37,410 nucleotides of DNA from positions 1 through 37,410 of the forward strand of contig DIHK01000037.1 of NCBI GenBank assembly GCA_002420115.1. Reading direction: 5' to 3'. Positions 18,017 to 24,844 of the stretch are shown here, in pieces (the stretch's first letter is position 1; the number at the start of each line of letters is the position of its first letter). A model generated the notes under the pieces. The model did no database searches, was not told where the DNA came from, and saw only the letters and a list, made by a program, of their open reading frames with translations. A program made the translations under genes and the position numbers. This DNA comes from Nitrospira sp. UBA5698. Its GTDB lineage: Bacteria; Nitrospirota; Nitrospiria; Nitrospirales; Nitrospiraceae.

Positions 18017-18514
18017 CTATCGAGGGACTTCATCCAAAAAATCGAACGTGTCTCGCCAACCTTTGCCTCGCAACGGAAAATCCTTTCGCAAGGGATATCC
18101 CTCGGTATAGTCATCCGGCATGAGAATGCGGCGGAGATCAGGATGGTTCCGGAAGCGGATCCCCATCATATCGTAGACTTCGCGCTCCATGAAGTCCGCC
18201 CCCTTCCAGAGATCTGTCAAAGAATCCACCACGCAATCACTCTCAGGCACCCGAGTCTTCAGTCTGATCCGCTGACGTTTTCGAATCGAGTAGAACTCCC
18301 AGACCACCTCAAATCGCTCTTCGTCGTCAGGCCAGTCCACAGAGCTCACATGGACGATATAGTCAAAATCCATCCCAGGATCATCGTGCAGGAATTGGGC
18401 GACCTCGCGAAGCTTGTCACGAGTAACCGTCACAGACACATCGCCACGCCAATCACTGACGTTGGTCACACCAGCCGAGAACGTATGCTGAACCCGCAGT
18501 AAGAGAGGATGCAT
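18017..18514 (-). CDS. nuoC: NADH-quinone oxidoreductase subunit C (30 kDa)
   Basis: A 165-residue peripheral subunit. The 30 kDa signature region reads GADFMEREVYDMMGIRF, followed by HPDLRRILMPDDYTEGYPLR, both highly characteristic. It is slightly shorter than many homologues but has a complete core. It starts 7 bases after nuoB and ends 14 bases before the nuoD ATG. Confidence 0.96.
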   Translation of the reverse strand: MHPLLLRVQHTFSAGVTNVSDWRGDVSVTVTRDKLREVAQFLHDDPGMDFDYIVHVSSVDWPDDEERFEVVWEFYSIRKRQRIRLKTRVPESDCVVDSLTDLWKGADFMEREVYDMMGIRFRNHPDLRRILMPDDYTEGYPLRKDFPLRGKGWRDTFDFLDEVPR

Positions 18515-18521
18515 GACTGCG

Positions 18522-19049
18522 TCAGACCTTCAAATTTGCTTTCACCTGATCAGGCTGAGCCACAAACACCCGCTTTTGCATGATACGCTCTTGCAGCTTG
18601 AGGATACCGTCCAAGAGAGCTTCTGGAGTTGGGGGACAACCAGGCACATAAATATCAACTGGGATAAAGCGGTCGACACCCTGCACGACAGAATAACTAT
18701 CGTAGATATTCCCAGACGTTGCACAAGAGCCCATCGCAATCACGTACTTCGGCTCTGGCATTTGATCGTAGATTTTTCGGATGACCGGCGCCATCCGACG
18801 GCAAACCGTTCCTGCCACGATCATCAAGTCCGATTGCCGTGGCGATCCTCGGAACACTCCAGCTCCAAAGCGATCCATATCGTATCGTGAAGAAACCGCT
18901 GCCATCATTTCTATGGCACAGCAGGCAAGTCCGAAGGTCATCGGCCATAGCGAGCCTTTTCTGGCCCAGTTTACGGCCTTTTCAAGAGATCCGGTAATGA
19001 CGTCCGGAGCCCCATCTTTATCGTGACGTCCCAGCTGAATCAGTCCCAT
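18522..19049 (-). CDS. nuoB: NADH-quinone oxidoreductase subunit B (cluster N2)
   Basis: A 175-residue subunit holding the terminal [4Fe-4S] cluster N2 that reduces quinone. The ligands are visible as the tandem cysteines in FGLACCAIEMM (Cys43, Cys44), GSCATSG (Cys109) and VPGCPPTPEAL (Cys138). The frame is open to 19109 and would overlap nuoA. I chose the ATG at 19049, which has GAGGA just upstream and begins at MGLIQLG, 7 bases after the nuoA stop. Confidence 0.96.
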   Translation of the reverse strand: MGLIQLGRHDKDGAPDVITGSLEKAVNWARKGSLWPMTFGLACCAIEMMAAVSSRYDMDRFGAGVFRGSPRQSDLMIVAGTVCRRMAPVIRKIYDQMPEPKYVIAMGSCATSGNIYDSYSVVQGVDRFIPVDIYVPGCPPTPEALLDGILKLQERIMQKRVFVAQPDQVKANLKV

Positions 19050-19056
19050 AGATTCC

Positions 19057-19440
19057 TCAATCCCACTCCAGAGCGCCTTTGCGCCAAGCATACACGTAGG
19101 CGACGACAAACAACCCGATAAAGATCAGCATCTCGACCAATCCGACTATTCCGATTTTGGTGAACACAACCGCCCAGGGATAGAGAAAAATGACTTCGAT
19201 GTCGAAGATGACGAACAACATCGCAAAAATGTAATACCTGACGGGAAACGGCATACGGGCGTCCGAAAAGGGTTCGGCTCCACATTCGTAAGTCGATAAT
19301 TTTTCAGGCTCAGGGTACCTTGGTTGCACAAAGTAGCTGACCAACAACGTCAGCATTCCCAAGATTAAACCCATAAAAATAAAGAGAAAAATTGGGAAAT
19401 ACTTCGTCAGATATACAAGAAGAGCCTCTGATCCGCTCAT
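19057..19440 (-). CDS. nuoA: NADH-quinone oxidoreductase subunit A
   Basis: A 127-residue, three-helix subunit near the quinone chamber. The conserved loop after TM1 includes KLSTYECGAEPF and the TM2 region reads FVIFDIEVIFLYPWA, both diagnostic of NuoA. It is the first gene of the nuo operon as seen here, with a candidate promoter about 60-90 bases upstream. Confidence 0.97.
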   Translation of the reverse strand: MSGSEALLVYLTKYFPIFLFIFMGLILGMLTLLVSYFVQPRYPEPEKLSTYECGAEPFSDARMPFPVRYYIFAMLFVIFDIEVIFLYPWAVVFTKIGIVGLVEMLIFIGLFVVAYVYAWRKGALEWD

Positions 19441-19497
19441 ACGATTTTCTCTTACAAGGCATTGACCTGAAAGACTATTCCAGGCGTAAAGGGTGGA

Positions 19498-19527
19498 ATA
19501 TTAGTTCGCTATTATTTGGGATAGCAA
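19498..19527 (-). promoter_or_regulatory. Candidate sigma70-type promoter of the nuo operon
   Basis: On the minus strand TTGCTA (19527-19522) and TAATAT (19503-19498) are separated by 18 bases. Both match four or five of six consensus positions. Transcription would start near 19491, leaving a leader of about 50 bases to the nuoA ATG. Prediction from sequence only. Confidence 0.4.
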
Positions 19528-19535
19528 GAGAACAA

Positions 19536-19549
19536 AGGACCTAAGTCCT
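19536..19549. promoter_or_regulatory. Palindrome upstream of the nuo promoter
   Basis: AGGAC-CTAA-GTCCT is an inverted repeat with 5-base arms, centred about 50 bases before the predicted nuoA transcription start. That spacing suits an activator site. The minus-strand core GGACTTAGGTCC resembles the general shape of NarL/DevR-family boxes, and a NarL-type regulator is encoded in this window. Binding is speculative. Confidence 0.3.
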
Positions 19550-19658
19550 GATCACCCGAAAGCCCTACCGTTCTCCAGCTAAGGGAGGGATGGTGAAAAA
19601 TTTGCGGACTATTGAGAGGTTAGAAGCTTACGAGCACTACATGAGACGAATTGGTCAC

Positions 19659-19886
19659 TTACAGTTGTTCTTGGCTTGTGCGCTGCTCAGGATGAGCAGA
19701 CCCCGCCCGCTCCCACTCTAGAGCGAGGGGCGAAAACGCTTTGACTGTTCGTCGCCGATGAATCTGGGTTTCGATTCGAACCTTCCTGGGAATATCCTCG
19801 GGGACGAGGAGATACCCGTCCGCCGCCTTCTCCGGCTCCCTGTTGCTGCTCACTAAACGCTTTGAGAAATTGTACAGACCCAGCAT
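19659..19886 (-). CDS. Possible small hypothetical protein
   Basis: An open frame of 75 codons in the otherwise empty stretch between the nuo operon and the OmpA-like gene. The predicted product is basic and charged (for example RKVRIETQIHRRRTVK) with no signal, membrane segment or motif I know. No ribosome-binding site is visible before the ATG. It could be a real small cytosolic protein or chance. Confidence 0.3.
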   Translation of the reverse strand: MLGLYNFSKRLVSSNREPEKAADGYLLVPEDIPRKVRIETQIHRRRTVKAFSPLALEWERAGSAHPEQRTSQEQL

Positions 19887-19949
19887 GCGGAGTAGGTTAC
19901 CATCTGAAAGAAATATCGGTCAAACCCCTTACACATTCAGTTCAAATTC

Positions 19950-19977
19950 TTGACAAGACAGCGGTGTTTGCTATGGT
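19950..19977 (+). promoter_or_regulatory. Candidate sigma70 promoter for the OmpA-like gene
   Basis: A perfect -35 (TTGACA, 19950-19955) lies 16 bases before TATGGT (19972-19977), a 4/6 match to the -10 consensus. A start near 19984 would give a leader of about 30 bases. An AAGGA ribosome site at 20003-20007 sits 8 bases before the ATG at 20016. Confidence 0.55.
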
Positions 19978-20015
19978 CTTTTAAGCGATCTTTGCCTTAA
20001 TGAAGGACTCCATCT

Positions 20016-21578
20016 ATGAAAATCACGATCTCCTTCCTCCTAATTCTGTGTTCGGGAATGAGTCTCTCCCTTGATCAAGCTCTCGCCCAGGTCTCGAATC
20101 TCGATTCCGTTCGAATCCTAGATGGAGGACTCGCCTTCGCCAGTGGAATGATTGAGAAGACCTCCCCGATCGACGGGACCGTGAACCTAATCACCGGTGA
20201 CAATCAATCATCGGGGAATCGAATGCTCTTAGGAAAAGGAGACTCCCTCTATCTCAAGCTGGATAACCCTGCCGATGTGGCATCCGGAGATCTCTTTACC
20301 GTGTATCGGCGGGTGCGAAAGGTATTTCATCCAGTCACTCGAGAATACCTCGGGTTTGTGGTGAATCGCTCCGCCGTTGTAAGGGTAACAGCTGCCGATC
20401 ACGCCCTCACAACGGCGGAAATCGTGGTGAATTTTGGACCGGTTGCCCCCGGAGATCCGGTCGCGCGATTTAGAGATCCTGCCCTGGATGCCACTACCAG
20501 CACGGCCATGAACGCGGACGACCTTGAAGGGATGATTATTGAGCTTCAAGCCGACCGCACGATGACATTGGTTTCGCAATCTAATGTTGTCTACATCGAT
20601 CGTGGCAGAGAAGATGGACTGAAAACAGGGGATCTCCTCGATATTCACCGTCATAGTGTTGGGCTACCGCCCCGCAAAATCGGGCAGCTTAAAGTGCTCT
20701 CCACGGAGGCGAGCACAGCCGTTGCCAAAGTCCTGAGGGCAAATACCCGTGTGATCAAGGGAGATCGGTTCAAATTCGTCGGAGTTCCTGAGACCTCCAC
20801 TCATCCGGTTGTCGCACTTGCGCATGCATCGGCAGACCAGAGCACTCCATCGCCTATTGGACCAACTGCCGATGTGGTTACCAGCAAGCTGAAAGTACAC
20901 GACGCCTCCGGACAAAGTCGCCTGAACCTGGGCGAGTTGGCCAAGTTTTTGCGCTATGAATCAGGAGATGCTGCGATCAAGCCTGAGAATTATGCCGTGC
21001 TCGATCAGTTCATCGAATATCTTCGCACTAGCGGCGATGCCCGATTGATTCGCGTTGAAGGTCATACCGATAACGTCGAAATCGGTCCTTCCCTTAAGGC
21101 TCGTTATCCGAGCAATTGGGAACTATCCAAGGTCCGTGCAAACGGTGTTCTTCGCTATCTTGTTGAGAAAGGCGGTGTTGACCCAGCCAGAGTCACAGCC
21201 ATCGCCCTCGGGGATAGCAAGCCAACCTCGTCGAATGAGATGGAAGAGGACCGCAAGAAGAATCGCCGAGTGGAGATCGTAATGTATCCCGCCGAGACCG
21301 ATGCTTCTGAAGAGCCCCCTCCTGGTCACACGTTGAACACGAATGCTTCTAATTTGAGTGCGCACGGAACTGCCGATCAACCGAGCACCGCTCTCTCTAC
21401 TTCGGATACAGGAAGCACGGTCACCCCTGGGACCTTGTCTACCGACGATTCTTCGCAGACTCCCCAGGCTGGAACTGGCAATCGTGCTGGTACTCCTGAT
21501 ATCGGCAATCCTTCCACGAAAATGGATAAGCCAGATGCCTCCCAGCAACAACCAGTAAGCGGGACGTCGACGGAGTAG
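20016..21578 (+). CDS. Secreted OmpA-domain envelope protein
   Basis: A 520-residue protein with a signal peptide ending at ALAQ (residue 25). Residues about 70-152 and 186-256 hold two related beta-rich modules, each with a GD-L turn (GDLFTVYRR; GDLLDIHRH) and ending in a GD-x-V/F strand (APGDPVARF; IKGDRFKF). An OmpA/MotB-like peptidoglycan-binding domain follows at about 290-425. Its core features are VEGHTDNVEIG (Asp352), YPSNWELSKVRANGV (Arg374) and KNRRVEIV, close to the MotB type. Unusually the OmpA domain is not terminal: about 90 residues rich in Ser, Thr, Pro, Gly and Asp follow it. The likely role is anchoring or sensing at the cell wall. No flagellar or Tol genes are nearby, so I give no symbol. 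Confidence 0.9.
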   Translation: MKITISFLLILCSGMSLSLDQALAQVSNLDSVRILDGGLAFASGMIEKTSPIDGTVNLITGDNQSSGNRMLLGKGDSLYLKLDNPADVASGDLFTVYRRVRKVFHPVTREYLGFVVNRSAVVRVTAADHALTTAEIVVNFGPVAPGDPVARFRDPALDATTSTAMNADDLEGMIIELQADRTMTLVSQSNVVYIDRGREDGLKTGDLLDIHRHSVGLPPRKIGQLKVLSTEASTAVAKVLRANTRVIKGDRFKFVGVPETSTHPVVALAHASADQSTPSPIGPTADVVTSKLKVHDASGQSRLNLGELAKFLRYESGDAAIKPENYAVLDQFIEYLRTSGDARLIRVEGHTDNVEIGPSLKARYPSNWELSKVRANGVLRYLVEKGGVDPARVTAIALGDSKPTSSNEMEEDRKKNRRVEIVMYPAETDASEEPPPGHTLNTNASNLSAHGTADQPSTALSTSDTGSTVTPGTLSTDDSSQTPQAGTGNRAGTPDIGNPSTKMDKPDASQQQPVSGTSTE

Positions 21579-21703
21579 GATCCCTCGCGAAGGGTAGACT
21601 CATCATAACTCCTCACCACACGAATCCCCGCCGCTAATCCCTCTTACCCTGGATAGGCCACACATCCGGTGTCCTTCATGATCTCGTACTGTTAGAATGC
21701 CGT

Positions 21704-23968
21704 ATGGCTCTCCAGGGTGTCTCGTTCTCGCGGCCTCAAACAGAGGCGCTGTTTGCGGATGTACTTGTTCCACGTCACATCACCAAGACGTTCACCTATC
21801 TCGTTCCCACCGCCATCACGCAACGTCTTCAGACTGGCAGCCTCGTCAAGGTGCCATTCGGCCGATCCGTCCTGGAAGGGGTTGTGGTTTCCATCAACTC
21901 CCACCTGGCACCCGAGCTAGCGTCTACGTCCCTAAAGACTATTCTTGCTCTGGTTGACAATGAGCACAGTTCGACAATCTCCCCCACTCTGCTTGAGCTC
22001 TCTCACAAAATTGCACAGTATTATGTGGCCCCCTGGGGCCAATGCCTTCGATTGCTCTACCCTCCAACACCCGCTTCCTCCACACGCCTGATAGCCACTC
22101 AACTCGGGCGCATGGCACTGGAAACAGGTACCTGCCCGGACTCCCTGCGACCGATTCTTCAACGAATTACCCACCGAGTTTCCGGAATCTTGTCATCCAC
22201 GCTCCGCCCAACCCCACGTGACCATGTCGCGCGGGCGATCGACACCCTCATCGAACGCTCGTGGATCAATCGCGTACTCTCGGACAAAGGACGTATCTCG
22301 GCTCGCAAGCGACGGGGTACTCCCCTGGCTGAGCCAGATGGGCAACAGACATTGCATCACGCAGTGATCGACACCGACCAACTCCCCGAGATAGACCCTG
22401 CCTGGCGTGCTCATCTTCACCAGTATTTTCAGGCCGACCACATGAAGAAAATCGTTCTCCACGCTCCATGGCAACACCGCATCGCACGACTGGCGGAGGC
22501 CATTCGTCAAGCGCATGCACGCAACAAATCAACGATTGTGGTATGCGGAGAGACTGCCAAAGCACGTTGGCTGACACACGTGCTCGCACCACTCACCGGA
22601 CTACAGATCGTCTTTATCCAGCCGCCCAGCTCTCCTCAACGATGGAAGCGTCATCAAGGCTCGACTCCGACTGTAATCGTGGGAACCCGTTCGGCTGTCT
22701 TTGCTCAGCTCGATTCAGTCGGGCTCATCTGGGTTGAAGGAGAAGAGGACTCAGCCCTCAAAGAACCCAAAGAGCCTCGGTATCACGCTAGGGACGTGGC
22801 CTGCCTACGAGCGAAGCAAGATCGCGCCGTCGTAATACTTGCGTCGGAACACCCATCGATGGAATCGCAGTTCGATCCCGAATCCGAGGTTGAGCGCATC
22901 CAGCAGGACATGAATCTTCAGCCCAAGATTGAGCTGGTTGATCTCACTAAAGAACGGAGAGGAACCCTCCTGAGCCAGGACCTCCGTTCTGCCATGCGTG
23001 AAGTACTCGAGTGCAAGGGAAAGATTCTGTTATTCCTCAATAGGAGAGGGTACGCCCGAACGCTGATCTGTCGAGACTGTGGCTGGGTACCTCGCTGTCC
23101 TACCTGTACGGTCGCACTCCCCTACTATCGAAAAGTCGGCAGTCTGACTTGTCGGTACTGCGGAGTTGCGGAACAATTGCCTGACGACTGTCCCCTCTGT
23201 CACGCAACCCACGTGAGTCCGGTTGGTGAGGGCACCGAACAGGTCGAAACTGAGGCGCATCGCTTGTTTCCTCATGCCACGATTGTACGCCTCGACAGTG
23301 ACACACTGCGCCATCCAGCCACCGCCCGATCACTGTGGGAACGTGCCAGATCGAAATCTTGTGACATTCTGATAGGGACGCAAGCACTGTTCACCCGTGA
23401 GCCACTTCCACAGCACCATCTGGTTGGGATCCTTCAGGCAGATTCCGGTTTGCATGTCTCGGATTTTCGAGCCGCGGAGCGGACGTACCAACTCCTTGTC
23501 GATGCAGCGAGCTCGGCGTATCCGGCATCCACTGGCGGGCGAGTCATCCTGCAGACCCGCCTCCCGTCCCACCACGCTGTACAAGCTCTCTTATCTGGAA
23601 ATCCTCATGCGTTCTACAATGAGGAACTCACCGCGCGTCGGCTTCTTAATTATCCACCGCTGTGCCATTTAGCCGATCTCACCGTCGCCGGACACAATAC
23701 GGCCCTCGTCGAAGAGGCTGCCATTCGCTGGGGCTCAGCCCTTCAGCAACCGCCCTCTGCCGAAGAACATCATGTTGTGGTACTTGGACCCGTACCATCA
23801 CTGGGAAGACAACCACGAGGCCAGCATCGCCGTCGCCTCCTAGTGAAGGGAGCCGATCCCAACATCCTCGCACGTCGGCTCCGGGATTCGGTTGAGAGCA
23901 TGGAAAGGCAATACCGACAGAAGCAAATCAAATTCGTCGTCGATATGGACCCGGTCGAGAGCGGATAA
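21704..23968 (+). CDS. priA: PriA-family primosomal protein lacking helicase motifs
   Basis: A 754-residue protein collinear with PriA, the protein that restarts replication at abandoned forks. The N-terminal 3'-DNA-binding domain (FTYLVP, VKVPFGR), the eight zinc-binding cysteines (CRDCGW, CPTC, CRYCG, CPLC; residues about 466-499), GTEQVE and the C-terminal domain are all kept. The ATPase motifs are not. The Walker A site (GVTGSGKT in E. coli) reads LHAPWQHR near residue 255. DEEH is EGEED near 355, the GSATP motif is ASEHP near 391, the motif V region is GTQALFTREPL, and QVAGRAGR of motif VI is DAASSAY near 600. The frame is intact, so this is a stable ATPase-dead form, not decay. Actinobacterial PriA is a known precedent for losing helicase motifs. 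Confidence 0.93.
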   Translation: MALQGVSFSRPQTEALFADVLVPRHITKTFTYLVPTAITQRLQTGSLVKVPFGRSVLEGVVVSINSHLAPELASTSLKTILALVDNEHSSTISPTLLELSHKIAQYYVAPWGQCLRLLYPPTPASSTRLIATQLGRMALETGTCPDSLRPILQRITHRVSGILSSTLRPTPRDHVARAIDTLIERSWINRVLSDKGRISARKRRGTPLAEPDGQQTLHHAVIDTDQLPEIDPAWRAHLHQYFQADHMKKIVLHAPWQHRIARLAEAIRQAHARNKSTIVVCGETAKARWLTHVLAPLTGLQIVFIQPPSSPQRWKRHQGSTPTVIVGTRSAVFAQLDSVGLIWVEGEEDSALKEPKEPRYHARDVACLRAKQDRAVVILASEHPSMESQFDPESEVERIQQDMNLQPKIELVDLTKERRGTLLSQDLRSAMREVLECKGKILLFLNRRGYARTLICRDCGWVPRCPTCTVALPYYRKVGSLTCRYCGVAEQLPDDCPLCHATHVSPVGEGTEQVETEAHRLFPHATIVRLDSDTLRHPATARSLWERARSKSCDILIGTQALFTREPLPQHHLVGILQADSGLHVSDFRAAERTYQLLVDAASSAYPASTGGRVILQTRLPSHHAVQALLSGNPHAFYNEELTARRLLNYPPLCHLADLTVAGHNTALVEEAAIRWGSALQQPPSAEEHHVVVLGPVPSLGRQPRGQHRRRLLVKGADPNILARRLRDSVESMERQYRQKQIKFVVDMDPVESG

Positions 23969-23970
23969 CG

Positions 23971-24390
23971 TTACACGACTTTCCTGTTCCTTGAGGGAGA
24001 TATAGACGTCCTGGTCGGCTCATCATCGGACAAGGGCTCATCTGTTCGCCACGCTCGTTTGAACAGACCATAAGAAAACGAAATCCAAAATACAGAAGCG
24101 AACAGACCCAGCACAACCGCTGAAAGGATTGCTCCCATCTCGGCCTCAGGGAGCGATTCCGACGGGCCCTTGAGCTGAATCATCAACACCACCGGCCACG
24201 CAAAGCTTTCCAGCCCAAGTAACAACGTCGTCCATGCCCAAATCTCGGTAATCGACTCTGCCTTCAGCCAAAGAAAGATCCCCACGACGAGCGCCCATCC
24301 GAGCACAACGACCGGAGCAACTGTTCCCCAGATCAGCCAAAATCCGACAACGGCTACGAGGATCCCCAGAAGGCAATTCAGCAGTCGCAT
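23971..24390 (-). CDS. Small four-helix membrane protein, unknown function
   Basis: The 139-residue product has four probable membrane helices (about 4-22, 26-43, 52-76 and 88-110) and a short polar C-terminal tail rich in Ser, Thr, Arg and acidic residues. I do not recognise the family. I chose the ATG at 24390; an in-frame GTG at 24405 is possible, and neither has a clear ribosome site. It converges on priA with only 2 bases between the stop codons and no terminator visible. Confidence 0.65.
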   Translation of the reverse strand: MRLLNCLLGILVAVVGFWLIWGTVAPVVVLGWALVVGIFLWLKAESITEIWAWTTLLLGLESFAWPVVLMIQLKGPSESLPEAEMGAILSAVVLGLFASVFWISFSYGLFKRAWRTDEPLSDDEPTRTSISPSRNRKVV

Positions 24391-24480
24391 AGAGATGAAC
24401 CACACACAGGACGGGGATCGAGTCTGACGGGATTGCCGGACGATGTCAATGCAAAGAAAAAGAGCACTCTGAAGGGTTGC

Positions 24481-24844
24481 TTAGCTCATCACTTCGGTAG
24501 CGACCGCGTCGAGGAGAGCCTGACGTTCAAAATGGCTTTTGAAGTGTCCGCCTTGTTCCTACCATGGTTGCAACATCCAAAAAATTAGGAACGTCGATTC
24601 CGTCAGTCCCGCAATGATCCGAGCATCTGGGTAACTTACGCCGAAGTGCCGTGATAGCCCCCAATCCGTCCTGATCAGGCATAAGAACATCCATAAGGAC
24701 AAGGTCGGCGGATTGTTCGTGATAGCGCGCAAGTCCCTCTTTTCCATCACGAGCCTCTTCGACATGATACCTCGCCCCCTCCAAAGGGTTACGGATCAGC
24801 TGACGTACTTGGACTTGATCGTCAACGATGAGGACCGACAACAT
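24481..24844 (-). pseudogene. Response regulator receiver broken by three one-base indels
   Basis: Starting at the ATG at 24844 (GAGGTG 5 bases upstream), the frame reads a normal receiver: VLIVDD, then Asp52 in LVLMDVLMPDQDG, up to ALRRKLP. The expected continuation PDARIIAGLT is then found in another frame, and the original frame resumes at IDVPNFLDVATMVG to TLQKPF, where it stops. Shifting once more gives a plausible tail (ERQALLDAVATEVMS) ending in TAA at 24481-24483. Each break is at a homopolymer: GGG at 24629-24631, CC at 24600-24601 and AAAA at 24529-24532 (plus strand). It overlaps the end of the upstream kinase-like gene by 23 bases. Either a decaying gene or assembly errors. Confidence 0.75.

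Noticed and set aside
19441..19658. A riboswitch in the nuoA upstream region
   Set aside because: The short hairpins and a CCCGAAAG stretch do not fit the conserved cores of c-di-GMP, fluoride or other riboswitches I know.
21582..21594. Terminator after the OmpA-like gene (CCCT-CGCGA-AGGG)
   Set aside because: Only four base pairs and no following T-run.
24559..24765. A separate 68-codon minus-strand gene
   Set aside because: Its segment SYPDARIIAGLT is the displaced piece of the frameshifted receiver, so it was merged into that pseudogene.
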